In this document: in pieces, positions 1-12,429 of the stretch
How the letters are laid out: the number at the start of each line of letters is the position of its first letter
How positions within the stretch are numbered: the first letter of the stretch is position 1
Origin: Liolophura sinensis
Taxonomy: Eukaryota > Mollusca > Polyplacophora > Chitonida > Chitonidae
Length of the DNA: 60,000 nucleotides
Direction: 5' to 3'
NCBI RefSeq assembly: GCF_032854445.1
Contig: NC_088300.1
Span: forward strand, 74,765,005-74,825,004
Notes under the pieces: model-generated
The model's database searches: none
Told to the model about the DNA's origin: nothing
What the model saw: only the letters and a program-made list of their open reading frames with translations
Position numbers and translations under genes: made by a program

Positions 1-168
1 AACAAACTTACAGTGAGCTACATACAACGTTAAACTATACTGTAGTATTATTCAAAAATTAACGTTGATGACTGGATAAACTATATTATATTTTATGCAA
101 ATGGAAGTATCAGTCAGAATGGAAAAATTTATTCTCTAAATTTTGTAGTGGGTTTGTCTGCTTTATCA

Positions 169-492
169 CAGCAGAATTTCTCACGGAACACATTCGAACA
201 GCAGTCTTTCTCACGCAACACATACTAACAGCAAACTTTTTCACGCAACACATTCTAACAGTAGATTTTCTCACGCAACACATTCTAACAGCAGATTTCT
301 CACGGAACACATTCTATCAGCAGATTTTCTAACGCAACACATTCTATCAGCAGATTTTCTAACGCAACACATTCTAACCGCAGACTTTCTCACGCAACAC
401 ATTCTAACCGCAGACTTTCTCATGCAACACATTGTAACAGCAGACTTTCTCACGCAACACATTCTTACCGCAGGCTTTCTCACGGTACACTT
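169..492. repeat. 30-bp minisatellite, about 11 units
   Basis: Tandem units of about 30 bp, each with the core TTTCTCACGCAACACATTC separated by an AACAGCAGA-type linker. Substitutions are scattered, for example ATCAG for AACAG and CTAACG for CTCACG. The period is a multiple of three, so short cysteine- and arginine-rich frames stay open on the minus strand; I do not regard them as genes. Confidence 0.9.
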
Positions 493-822
493 TTTCTCGT
501 ACCAGGACAAGGATGACAAAATGTAGCCCTTAGACGGGTATGTTTTGTTTCTATGCATCTTGAAGGAGGTCGATAGATCGTTCTCAATACTTGTTCAACA
601 CACTAGACTATATTTTAACTAGCGTTATTATATTTTGACCTTTTGATAGATAATTTAAAACATATAAAGTATTTTACATGCTGCTATGACTTCCGTTCTG
701 TAGAATAATTACTAAAGCTCCATACTCTGGTTAGCAATTAAGGGCACAATAAAGAAATTTAAAATTTTCAAAATAAAGTAAAGAAAACAATGTTATTCTT
801 CTTTTAAAATTGTGATTTTTAA
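493..822. other. AT-rich spacer, nothing recognised
   Basis: Between the 30-bp array and the tubulin pseudogene there is AT-rich sequence without a coding frame, repeat or recognisable element. Confidence 0.5.
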
Positions 823-1453
<631 letters not shown>

Positions 1454-1735
1454 CTGTTGAGAAAGATAACGGAATAAATTAATGTATTGTGATTGCTTGG
1501 TTTATCTTAAAACAATTACATACAGTTCATATCTTTATCCAAAGATTTCAAATATATCAGAAAAATATAAAATGTTTTATTGTTTCCGTCTTTAGCGTAA
1601 GTATTTGCTGAATCTAAAGGAACTACATTCCATCACAGTGTTGGGTTTCGTTCGCATATCTTCGCTGAGGTCTCTTGAGATCTGACTGAGGCACAGGAGT
1701 CAAGGTGTTGTGACTGTGCTATCTATCCTTAGGGG

Positions 1736-1742
1736 TTTTATA
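1736..1742 (-). promoter_or_regulatory. TATAAAA box, probably of the tubulin relic
   Basis: On the minus strand GAGTATAAAACCCC lies about 280 bp upstream of the tubulin pseudogene exon. Position and orientation fit the promoter of the ancestral gene. The intervening first exon and donor cannot be placed with confidence. Confidence 0.4.
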
Positions 1743-1749
1743 CTCCACG

Positions 1750-3324
1750 AGGGTGGCTGAATCCTGTGTCACCAGGACACCTAACCGGACAAGCATCCAA
1801 AGTGTCATTCTGACATTAGTGTTACAAAATAATGTCCTGAACACAGCGGGCACAAATTAGAAGAGATCATTCATTAATCGGTTGATTTCTTGAAACACAA
1901 CCTATGCATATGTTGGGTAATTGTTAGAAAGAGCATTAAAGGACAAGATTAATTCTATTTGTATAATAGTAAAATCCTCAGGTTAGCAGACGTGGTTCTG
2001 ACTGGTTGATACTGTCCTCTGTTCAGTTGATTTACTGTGTATAAGGCTATAACAGCAAAAATAACTATGACTCAGTAAAGTGAATAAACAAATCAGCCAG
2101 TCTAAATGCGTTTTTACTGAAACAGATGTTTTCCTCCGCTGATAAATATATCAAGAATACACACAAATCCGTAGATCCGGGCGTATTTTTTTTATCAGTG
2201 TGGAAGATGTCAGATTACAGCAATGGAAAGTTAAATAGACAGATGTATTTATTTTTCTAAACTGGCGTAGGAATATTCTCCTGGAAGCCTCCATTACTCC
2301 ACCTGTCCAGTTCTTTGTAAACGCTCTGTCGAACGCTGGTTGCCAGGTTTATGTATACCGCATACGCACACATGAGAATCTAGAGATGTCAGGTTTTTGA
2401 CCTGACAGCCATTTATCACGTGACGCTTTCAGCGCTAGTGAATGGTCAAATTCATAAGTGTCTTCTACAACATGGCTTCTCGGAATGAATTATCTATCAG
2501 TGCCATGTCCCGAGTGATGAACTTCATTTTTTCGGCTTTCAAAACTTGATCGAATTTTTTGTACATATTTTTCCGTGATAACTGCGTCCTGTATCATTTT
2601 TTCTATCTATATATAGTGGAAGAGTTTTGTTTTCTTCCTTGAGTGAAGGTAACCAATAATAACGACAATAAAGATACACCAAGTAATGCGATTCTATGCA
2701 AAGAAATGAATTGGCCAGAGACCTAACGGTTGGCTAGTAAAGAATAGGTGACAAAATGGGCAGAATTGTGTTATAAGGTCATTTAGTAAAAATGACAAAT
2801 TTGTCAAAATTACGATATTAAACCCAAACTAAAATATTTTTGTTATTCATTATCTGTAATGGTAACACGTTAAAACAGTTATAACCCGCAAAGGTAGGGG
2901 CGAAAAAACGGCAATAGGATACAGGAAAATGCACTATAGAGGAATGTGGGATTTCGGAAATTAGCCATGTCATGCAGCATGCACATCCGCCCTCGGTTCA
3001 CGTCCAAGCAGAAAACAACCCCAAAAAAGATTATGGCACCGCCACGAGGCTATCGTATATGTAAATATTACCAATGCAGCACGAGCTAACCTGTGACGAG
3101 CCCGCGTATTAGCAAATAGGGCCATGCCGTGTAAATAGATTTGATAATGGGAGATAAATGTGTAAAACGGGGAGATAACTTTTAAGTCAGCTCAAAACCA
3201 ATGAGAAAAGTCTACATGCGTTTCTTTAGCAGTACGCTGTCCCAACATAAAAACTATTATAGCTATACTATGATTGGTACTTATTATCATTAATAAATAT
3301 ACAGACAATATTATAAAGATGTTA
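1750..3324. other. Intergenic, nothing recognised except one small hairpin
   Basis: No coding frame or known element. The only local structure seen is a perfect 8-bp stem at 2387-2394 and 2400-2407 (TGTCAGGT / ACCTGACA) around a TTTTG loop. Confidence 0.5.
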
Positions 3325-4617
3325 TCGTCATTAACAGCTATACAGACACTGGTATACAACATTATGGAATTTTACCAACAATAACAACTCCATGTATATA
3401 TAACGATACATCAAACTATGTGACTTTATCAGCAACAATATATGTGTGCAACGATACAACGAACTATATGATTTTGCCAACAATAACAAATACATGTAAT
3501 GATATATCGAACAATGACAACTGTATACAATGATATGTAACACGATATGATTTTACCAACGATGTATACTGCATACAATGATACATAACACGATATGATT
3601 TTACCAACAATGACAACTGCATACAATGGCACATCGCACGGTATGATTTTACCAACAATGACAACTGTATACAATGACACATCGCACGATATGATTTTAC
3701 CAACAATGACAACTGTATACAATGACACATCGCACGATATGATTTTACCAACAATGACAACTGTATACAATGATACATCGCATTGTATGATTTTACCAAC
3801 AATGACAACTGTATACAATGACACATCGCACGATATGATTTTACCAACAATGACAACTGTATACAATGACACATCGCACGATATGATTTTACCAACAATG
3901 ACAACTGCATACAATGGCACATCGCACGATATAATTTTACCAACAATGACAACTGTATACAATGATACATCGCATTGTATGATTTTACCAACAATGACAA
4001 CTGTATACAATGACACATCGCATTGTATGATTTTACCAACAATGACAACTGTATATAATGACACATCGCACGATATGATTTTACCAACAATGACAACTGT
4101 ATACAATGATACATCGCACGATATAATTTTACCAACAATGACAACTGTATACAATGACACATCGCATTGTATGATTTTACCAACAATGACAACTGTATAC
4201 AATGACACATCGCACGATATGATTTTACCAACAATGACAACTGTATACAATGATACATCGCATTGTATGATTTTACCAACAATGACAACTGTATACAATG
4301 ACACATCGCATTGTATGATTTTACCAACAATGACAACTGTATACAATGACACATCGCACGATATGATTTTACCAACAATGACAACTGTATACAATGATAC
4401 ATCGCATTGTATGATTTTACCAACAATGACAACTGTATACAATGACACATCGCACGATATGATTTTACCAACAATGACAACTGTATACAATGACACATCG
4501 CACGATATAATTTTACCAACAATGACAACTGTATACAATGACACATCGCACGATATAATTTTACCAACAATGACAACTGTATATAATGACACATCGCATT
4601 ATATGATTTTACCATGA
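3325..4617. repeat. 48-bp minisatellite, about 22 regular units plus degenerate edge
   Basis: From about 3525 the units are very regular: GATTTTACCAACAATGACAA, then CTGTATACAATGACACATCG, then CACGATAT or CATTGTAT. Units left of 3525 are more diverged. Because 48 is divisible by three, frames of 340 aa (plus) and 387 and 414 aa (minus) stay open, all perfect 16-residue repeats. I see no signal peptide, promoter or non-repeat domain, so these frames are treated as by-products. The CATTGTA variant makes a hairpin with TACAATG inside the same unit; the CACGATA variant does not. Confidence 0.95.
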
Positions 4618-4737
4618 GTTTCTTTATCCATAGACCTGATATCCGGCCATATAACTGAAAATTCTCGAGCACGAGAACGAACCACAAGATTTTAACCACC
4701 AATAACAACTATATAGACATTGATATATCCGGCGATA

Positions 4738-4915
4738 TGATGGGTTCAAGTCCAGCTTATGCTGGCTTCCTCTCTGGCCGTAAGTGAGAAGGTCTGCCAG
4801 CAACCTGCGGATGGTCGTGGGTTTCCCCCGAGCTGTGCCCGATTTCCACCCACCATAATGCTGGCCGCCGTCATATAAGTGAAATATTCTTGAGTACGGC
4901 TTAAAACACCAATCA
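4738..4915 (+). mobile_element. tRNA-derived SINE, 5'-truncated
   Basis: Starts near the B-box-like GGTTCAAGTCC and runs through the conserved body (GCTTATGCTGGCTTCCTCTC, GGATGGTCGTGGGTTTCCCC, TAATGCTGGCCGCCGTCATA) to the tail CACCAATCAAATAAATAAA. Same family as the full-length copies at 12.5 and 52.8 kb. The A-box half of the tRNA-like head is missing. Confidence 0.9.
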
Positions 4916-4943
4916 AATAAATAAATCAAATCAAATCACTAGT

Positions 4944-5013
4944 AATGCTGGCCGCCGTCGCATAAGTAAAATAGTCTTGGGTACGGCGTAAAACACCAAT
5001 CAAATCAAATCAC
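4944..5013 (+). mobile_element. SINE 3'-end fragment
   Basis: A second copy of only the last part of the SINE (TAATGCTGGCCGCCGTCGCA through AACACCAATCAAATC), directly behind the preceding element. It ends about 18 bp from the stop codon of the neighbouring minus-strand SCP gene, so it would lie in that gene's 3' UTR. Confidence 0.85.
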
Positions 5014-5031
5014 TGGATATTGCATGGACAC

Positions 5032-5601
5032 TTATGTGAATCGAAAGTTGGCTGCCTTCTCCGCATCGTACATAACTGGAATGTCTTCAGGTGCGTTTTT
5101 AAAGACATAATCCATGATTGGCTTGACAAACTCCTGTCGGCTGATTTTACAGTCGCCATTAGTGTACAGATAAGAGAACATGAGCTCTATGTAATCTGTG
5201 TTCATTACCCCAAAGCAGTTTTGATAAAAACCGTACTCTTCTTTTGAAATGGAATCGTCGCCATTCAAGTCAATGGCGTCGAATACCAAATTGCAATACT
5301 TTTCAATCTTCGCCATAAAAGACTCGCGGTCATGCTTCCAGAGATGGCTGAAACTTTTCACATAACCTTCCTCATCCACCCCTGTTTTGTCCGCAAAAAG
5401 ACTGGCAGTGTCCCATAATAGTTCCTTGACTTCTCGTACCGCCAGAACTCTATCGCCGTACTTCTGAACAAAGTTCTCCGCGTAATCCACATAATCTTCC
5501 TCGGTGATAAATCCGTCATGGTTAGCGTCCCGGTAATGGAATAACTTCCGCCATTTTCTGACGAGGTGCTCAGGGACGTCGATCAATCTAGCGGTTTCCA
5601 T
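5032..5601 (-). CDS. Sarcoplasmic calcium-binding protein-like EF-hand protein, copy A (divergent)
   Basis: Encodes 189 aa, a typical SCP length, with no signal peptide or membrane segment; expected to be a cytosolic Ca2+ buffer or sensor. EF-hand 1 loop is DANHDGFITEED at residues 25-36, with Asp instead of Glu at position 12 as in the other copies. The EF-hand 2 region (about 63-88) has no usable loop. EF-hand 3 is DLNGDDSISKEE at 111-122, with Asp in place of the invariant Gly at loop position 6. EF-hand 4 is YTNGDCKISRQE at 146-157 and lacks both Asp1 and Gly6, so it probably binds poorly. It starts METARLIDVPEH, a few residues longer than its paralogues. The start is supported by a splice acceptor (TACTGTTCTCACAG) about 33 bp upstream of ATG. 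It is the most diverged intact family member here. The whole coding region is one exon. First exon and promoter were not identified with confidence. Confidence 0.9.
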   Translation of the reverse strand: METARLIDVPEHLVRKWRKLFHYRDANHDGFITEEDYVDYAENFVQKYGDRVLAVREVKELLWDTASLFADKTGVDEEGYVKSFSHLWKHDRESFMAKIEKYCNLVFDAIDLNGDDSISKEEYGFYQNCFGVMNTDYIELMFSYLYTNGDCKISRQEFVKPIMDYVFKNAPEDIPVMYDAEKAANFRFT

Positions 5602-5633
5602 GGCAACAGTATGAACGATTACGAGGTGATGGT

Positions 5634-5650
5634 CTGTGAGAACAGTAGAT
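5634..5650 (-). other. 3' splice site of 5'-UTR intron, SCP copy A
   Basis: On the minus strand TATCTACTGTTCTCACAG is followed by ACCATCACCTCG and then the ATG of copy A. The pyrimidine-rich CAG resembles the acceptors just upstream of the other SCP start codons. A donor-like AAG/GTGAGT lies at about 6578-6586, but there is no clear promoter before it. Confidence 0.6.
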
Positions 5651-5659
5651 AAGGGGGTG

Positions 5660-8015
5660 CAAATAGTCGAACAATGTAAATGACATCACGTTGAATTTTT
5701 GTTTTTGTTACCCCATTGTTTACAGGCACTTTAGGCATATCCAGTGTCTGATGGTTATCAATGAAGCAAGCAATGTCGTGTTTGACGTCACCCTTAAGAA
5801 AATTTCATGAACTTAACTGGATCATATTAATGTGTGAATGGGGGGGGGGGGAGAGCTGCACAGATCATCGGAGTAGCAGGCCACTGACATTTACATCTTG
5901 TCTGACAAGCCTTAAAGTCACATCTTAAGCAATGAAAGCTGAATTTGAATTTTATACCTAAGTAGTAAGGGGAATATAAGATCAGCTCCGGCTATATTTT
6001 TTATCCGAATGAGCCAGCTCTTAATAGAGATAACAGAGATATTCTAGTTTATTATAGATACTGTGACCCCCCCTCCCCTTCCCACCCCACCCTGCTGCGA
6101 ACCTCTTAGGGCTAAAGACTTAACTTCCAGACATATGCCTACTAAAGATCTGGTGGAAACACAGCAATGGCATTTGAAATCAACACAACTTATTATCTCA
6201 CTCTGGTGAAATCACAGCAGCAAGGCCTGATAGAAGTGTTACAGGTTCTGTAGAAAAAACCATGATGCACCTTATATACAATCAGTCTTGTAAAATAATC
6301 TTGTAAGATATCTGTGTTTAAATAATGCCATCATACATGTATATGATATCATTCTTTACACACACGCACACACACACACATAGATAAACGGGAGGATGAA
6401 TAATTCAAATCACTGGAGGAGCAGTAGCAGAGTTAACGAAGCAAACCCCAAAAGACGCTGTACCACTCAATGTCATTCAAAACTATATATCGTCGTACAA
6501 ACAGTGCAATAACTTTACAGAGTAAACAGGTTACAATAAGCTCAGGCAGGAAGACGCAACGCTTTTCCTCTCCAGTTTTACTCACCTTATATGTTGCAAA
6601 TGGTTGTAATTCCACAGTTAGCTTATCTTTTTAAATGCCAGAAAAACAGAGATTTAATTATTCGACGAATGCTGTCTTAAGGCTGTTTTTTTTTTGGGTC
6701 AGCATGGTGTGCACGTGTTCCAGCCGTTATGTAGGTTAACTTATGTATGTTAATGCAAGTTCGACCTATATCCTTCTGAAAAATAATGTACTTTGAGTAA
6801 ACAGATCTTCAGGGGCTGGGATAATGTGTGAAAAACTGCTGAACAAGGCAAATAAGTAATAACATGATTCCTTGTGTCAAGTGGTAGCGCATCATACACA
6901 GTACATGTGGTCTGGATTGACAAACCACTTGTCTTGATGTACAACAAACTTATTTCCTTTGATGCTTTATTAACTTTGCAATTGAGAATAGGGCAATTTT
7001 CTCAATTTTCCATCATTATTTTAAAAAAAACTTGAGCTCCTGAGCCCGTAACCCATAAGCACCAGGTATGTGGCACGAACTTATGCTAACTGTAAAAATC
7101 AATTTTACTAGGCCAGCCTAAAAGTAGTAAAAAAGATGTTAAAAAGCTGTAAACGTTCCCAATAGCTGAATGAATATTTCATCTTATCCGATTGTATCTT
7201 TTTTATATATATACGACGATTTAGTCCTATCCGATTGCGGTCTACGAGGGCCGCCAGAAGCCACGATACATTGATGGGTCCTTTTTAACTTATTGGGGGA
7301 ACCTAGATCAACCTAAGTTGGGCTCACAAATGCACTAATTATCCATTAGGCATAATTACATAAACACATTTCCATGGCAAGAGATATAGTGTTTATATGG
7401 ACACATTCCCAACGAGCTTGATATATAAACCAAGGTCAATCAAAAACAATAGGGTTTATCTAGGTGTATACTTGGTACAAGTTTAATGAGAATTGACGAG
7501 ATTCACAGAAAATGAACAGGGTTTTCGCAAATGTGTTCGTGCAGATGTGATATCAGATTAGTAGGCTGGCCAGAGGCGTTTTTTGTCATAAAGTCTTCTC
7601 AAACTCCAAAAGAAAAAAACATCTTTAGATCACGCTAACCTTTACGTCGCTTTACGGCGCAGTACAGAGCCAGTCTGATAATTTCGCATTAAACTAAACA
7701 TTAAATATTGTACATTTGATCTTCTTAGTTATGTTTCTTGAGTGATCTTGGGTTTCCAATATTGAAAAAATAATGATACTCTTCTGGTAAAGTATAGGCA
7801 ATGGAAGACGAGATGTTAAAGGTAGGCAAGTAGCCAGCCCACCGTACATTAAATCTACACCTTTGTTTCGGAACATCACCATATTCCCAAACTGACAGAC
7901 ACCTAACCTAATACTCTAACCTAGTCCTGACCTAATAATGGATTTGGCAATTGTTTATCCACTCGAGTTTTTTTCTGCACCAAACATTGTCAGGTCTCCT
8001 TGGCAATATTATCTG
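5660..8015. other. Intergenic, upstream of SCP copy A
   Basis: No coding gene recognised. Contains a 10-G run at 5840-5849, a C-rich stretch at 6067-6092, a short CA microsatellite at 6360-6380 and a TATATATATA run near 7204. One TGACGTCA (CRE-like) octamer sits at 5783-5790. The promoter of copy A is presumably here but I could not place it. Confidence 0.45.
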
Positions 8016-8890
8016 ACCTTGAAGCCCTGGTCATTATGTTCTGGCTTTGAAGCCCTGGTCAGTATTCTCTAGCCTTTAAGTCCTGTTCAGTATGTTTTGA
8101 TCTTTGTCCTGTTCAGTACGTTTTGATCTTTGTCCTGGTCAGTATGCTCTAGCCTTTAAGTCCTGTTCAGTATGTTTTGATCTTTGTCCTGTTCAGTATG
8201 TTTTGATCTTTGTCCTGTTCAGTATGTTTTGATCTTTGTCCTGGTCAGTATGTTTTGATCTTTGTCCTGTTCAGTACGTTTTGATTTTTGTCCTGGTCAG
8301 TATGCTCTAGCCTTTAAGTCCTGTTCAGTATGTTTTGATCTTTGTCCTGGTCAGTATGTTTTGATCTTTCTCCTGGTCAGTATGCTCTAGCCTTTAAGTC
8401 CTGGTCAGTATGCTCTAGCCTCTAAGTCCTGGTCAGTATGTTTTGATCTTTGTCCTGGTCAGTATGTTTTGATCTTTGTCCTGGTGAGTATGCTCTAGCC
8501 TTTAAGTCCTGTTCAGTATGTTTTGATCTTTGTCCCGGTGAGTATGTTCTAGTCTTTAAGTTCTGGTCAGAATGTTCTGGTGCTGGGCAGTGAGTTCTGG
8601 TGCGATGTTCTGGGCAGTTCATCCTCGCATTAAGTGCTGGGCAGTATGTTCTCGTGCGATGTCCTGGGCAGTGTGTTCTGGCGCAAAGTCCTTGCTTAGA
8701 ATCCTTTAGCTGGTCAGTATGTTATTGTAAGACATCCTGCTCAGTATGTTCTGACGCGATGTTCTGGGCGGTATGTTCTGGCACTATTGTCTGGGCAGTA
8801 CGTATTCTGGTGTGAAGTCCTGGTCAGGATATTCTCGCACCTAGTCCTGGGTAAAGTCCTGGGCAATGTATTTTAGCACCAGTCCTGGAC
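8016..8890. repeat. 26/28-bp minisatellite, two interspersed unit types
   Basis: Alternating units: TCCTGGTCAGTATGTTTTGA plus TCTTTG (26 bp) and TCCTGGTCAGTATGCTCTAG plus CCTTTAAG (28 bp). The right part from about 8570 is more degenerate (GTGCTGGGCAGTATGTTCTC). Mixed order suggests repeated unequal exchange. No gene. Confidence 0.92.
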
Positions 8891-9955
8891 AGTCGAGCTG
8901 GTTTTACTAAACCTCTTGGACGCGTTGCTTGAAACTTAATATGACTAAGCTTATCAGTTTAAATTAGTCCATTTGTTAATAAAGAAAACAGAGAACAAAG
9001 GCAATTTTAAGCGCTATTTATAACTGCGTTTTATGTGTGTGTATTAGGGACATACTGTATACTGCAGGCAGAACAAAATGATGTGACTTGTTTGGTTTGT
9101 GAAACTAAATAGTAGTTAATTTTGGATAAACTCGGAGCTGGTCTGCATGCTAGATGTGACTTTTACAAACAAGAATTGGCGTATTCCGTACATTACTTAC
9201 ATATCATATCCGGTACAAATGTTCTCATTTGAGATTAGTACAGAGCTCATATTTAACTAGGACAGCTGCTTTTCAATATTGCATTTTTTAAAAGGGAAAA
9301 CAAATCCATTTTTTTTAATAAAATGTGACATGGAAACATGTGCTTTAAATAGAAATATGAAAGGAAATCAGGTTATCAGACCCCGATCTTAATAAGTATC
9401 TGCAGGTATCTCATGAAAGTTGGACCAATGTACTCTCTGAACCGGAGATAAGTATCTTTATAACAGAAACTTTAATGACTGTAATAACGTGGACTGGCTG
9501 TAAGAGACTTACTGTCGTCTGAGTTGCACACAATCTGGTGTCAAAATCTATAGTACACAAACTTTTAAGAATATATCCTAACATTTGGAAGGGCAATGGG
9601 CCTTTTGAGGCTATTAAGGATGTTTACACTTAGGACCTCAAACGTAATTTGTAAACAACACTAACGTTTGACAGTCTTACATCTTAAACATTCATTTTTT
9701 CCCATTAAAGTGTAAACATAAGCCGAAAGCATTATTTTAAATAATTCACCTTGATGGATGGGCGATATCTGCTCTTAATCGGCAGACAACTGGCACTCGA
9801 TCATTCGTCAAACGCATCAGCTTCACTTTCGGCCAATCTCACTAGTCAGGCCTAGTAGCCACTCTTTAGTCTGATTTTAGTCGCTTTATAACAGATCTGC
9901 AGTGACACCATACCGATTAAATTCAGAGCTTTAGTATAGTTTCTCGCCAATACTC
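8891..9955. other. Intergenic; one small inverted repeat
   Basis: No coding frame recognised. ATGTTTACACTT at 9620-9631 is perfectly complementary to AAGTGTAAACAT at 9708-9719 with a 76-bp spacer, perhaps a degraded fold-back element. Confidence 0.4.
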
Positions 9956-10125
9956 TTCCTCACACTGGCTTTCTCTTCGGTGGTATGTGGGAAAGCCTGG
10001 CAGCAATCTACGGATGGTCGTGGGTTTTTCTCCGTTCTTTTTCCGGTTTCCTCTCACCATGATGCCGACCGCTGTCATATCAGTGAAATATTCCTGAGAA
10101 CTGTGTAAAACACCAATGAAATTAC
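9956..10125 (+). mobile_element. Decayed SINE copy
   Basis: Old member of the same SINE family, recognisable by GGATGGTCGTGGGTTT, the CATGATGCCGACCGCTGTCA body and the 3' end AGTGAAATATTCCTGAGAAC and AAAACACCAATGAAAT. Head and tail are eroded. Confidence 0.8.
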
Positions 10126-11889
10126 CAAATAATTATTTCACGTGAATGAGCAGTCGCATAGTGGCTATAGATACTTGCCTTTTATCCCGAAGACACTAGA
10201 TGGGGGCTAAAAACTGACCATGTTAATTTGTAAAAACTCCCCCGCTCCCACTGCTTTTGGAGCCCTTTGGAACAGTTTAAAGCTCTCTCTCAAACCCTCT
10301 TGTCTTCCACCAACATGCTAAAACTTTCTTTGGGAACATTCCACGAAGAAGTCTGCGCTATAAGATGCCGATAACAAGAAGTACCGGAGCTTCCTGAAAA
10401 GAGCCAGCGTACTACGTGGATGGCATATATATGCCTATATGCACGATCTCAACAAAACACGATCCATACCACAAAGATCTCAACAAAGGAGTCACAGAAG
10501 AAACCTAGTGAGTCACAGAGGAAACCAAGTCAGTCACAGAAAAATACAAAAGTGAGTCACGGAGGAACCACGGCCATATGACAAACGTCTTAACGTAAAT
10601 CAGCAGTCCAGACACATGCATGAAGTACATACAGTTGTCCCTGCCTATACCATTGGAGTTTGTCCTGTATGGTGCCCTGTCTATACCACTGGAGTTTATC
10701 GCGCAGGGTGAAAGGTCGCTATCAGTTTATATAAGGAAACTGCTGATCGAAATACCGATAATGAATTGTGTAGGCCTACATATTGTAACTGGGGTCATTT
10801 GTTATAAATATACATATTATTTGGCTGACAAGCAGGGAACAGAATTTTGACCCTCAATATGCTTAGTCACCCTTTACTGGGTTGTATACTGGAACATGAG
10901 CGATTGCAATAACTGGACTTCTTTAATGTTTCACTAATCCACGCATCAGTGATTTTGTGTTTTTTACACTGTTTTGTTGATCGGATGACTGAGCTTCAAT
11001 GTCTTCGGTGCAAATGTCCCCAGAGATACGACCCCTGTTGTCTTTTGTTCTGATCCTTCGCACACGAGGGCACATGAAAGCTAAGTGAATTCGCACCATA
11101 AACCAGATGGCCCAAGAACGTGGATTTTAAACAGTGATTGATACATGGATTGCAGAAGGAGAGAGGGGTAAAATTTGAGGGTAAAGAATGTGAGAGAATT
11201 GTGGTTTTATTATTGTGTTTTATTAATGTGAATTATTAATGTGTTGAAATATGAGGAAAAAATCTTTGAATACCTGCCATTGGATACTAGAGTTTATGCA
11301 ACGAGAGGCACCGTGTTTTATACTATGGATGTATAATCTTTTCCTCTCATACACAAAATTTTCACTTTTAAAGTCGCTTAAACAAAACATGCCTCTCAAT
11401 GATTAATAGTCATAGCTGGCAAGTAAAAGAAATGTGCCGTTTTATTCCAAAGCATATTATTGCCACCTGTACACACTTTCTTTAAAAAGTAACTTTTACA
11501 TTTCGTGGAAGATCAGTTGTGTACATATCAATCAGTTTTACAAAGTACAATGGCAATAAAGGTGAACTGTCGTAAAGACAGTCAAAGGAAAATAAGCACC
11601 TGCTAAAACATTTACACATGGAAAGTTTATCACTGATAAAATGGCTTGAGACTTTTTGAAAAGATGCGCGATGAAAACTTTGAATAACAACAACAACGTT
11701 TTCTTTATTGAAGTTGTGTGTGATTGTAAAGTTGGTAGATTTCTTAGCAAAAATGTTACTAGAATGAAGAAAAAAACATTAAATTGACTTGTGCTGATAA
11801 CTTACAACTTATAATGACAAAATGCTAGGTTTAGAACCAAATAATTGGCTGATTCATTTAATGAAGCCTGGGCTGCAACTGGCTGAAGT
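10126..11889. other. Intergenic before the tandem units
   Basis: No gene recognised. A few short imperfect repeats of GTGAGTCACAGAGGAAACC occur at about 10485-10575, and a CCTATACCAYTGGAGTTT doublet at 10640-10700. The 76-aa frame over that doublet has no family resemblance I recognise. Confidence 0.4.
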
Positions 11890-12425
11890 TATGTCTGGAC
11901 TAGCACTGAGTTACAGTGGGCCTCGGCTAAATACTTTGATCGCAGTTAGAATGATCATTATCGTTATCTGACAAATCAGGGAGTCAAAAATTAACAATAT
12001 TGGCCTTTAAAAATCCCCGAAAAGCAGTTTGTTGATGAACCAGCTTTCAAACATTCCACTGATCCAGTAGGCCTATTGTTGTAGTCTGTGCATGATTTGC
12101 TCAATCCAGGCATTGTAAATATTGTTTATAGCCAGTCCATCCAGGTAAATTGTTTTACTTCAGCTTCTGCACCACGTGTTTTCTGCCTGAACAAAGAATC
12201 AGCATAGGTTACATGTAAGACCAATATATGCCTTTCTCAATTTTGTTAGCATTGTTCAGAAGTTTAAATTCTCCTCTGGTATTTGCTTCATTTATACAGA
12301 CTTCAAAAGTGACAAGAATAGAGGGTACAGTCACCTGTACACATACAATAGAATTTAGTACTTGTGTGTGATATTTCTAGAGAAAAAAAACTAGTTTATA
12401 AATCCTTTAAAGCTAATTGAATTCT
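11890..12425. repeat. Spacer block S, copy 1
   Basis: Starts near GCACTGAGTTACAGTGGGCC and includes CGTTATCTGACAAATCAGGG, GATCCAGTAGGCCTATTGTT and CCAGTCCATCCAGGTAAATT. Near-identical copies begin at about 22457 and 31283, and a truncated one at 29895. No coding potential seen; it marks unit boundaries. Confidence 0.88.
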
Positions 12426-12429
12426 GAAG

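Noticed and set aside
3429-4708. 340-, 387- and 414-aa frames over the 48-bp array
   Set aside because: Same reason: period divisible by three, open on both strands at once, perfect 16-residue repeats, no flanking gene structure.
6433-6615. 60-aa minus-strand frame containing AAG/GTGAGT, possible first exon of copy A
   Set aside because: The donor is good, but only a weak AT-rich TATA-like sequence lies upstream and the frame has no support; mentioned only as a candidate donor.
7080-7095. Minus-strand TTAGCATAAG as the missing promoter motif of SCP copy A
   Set aside because: No TATA box before it and no GTAAG donor at the expected distance; likely chance.
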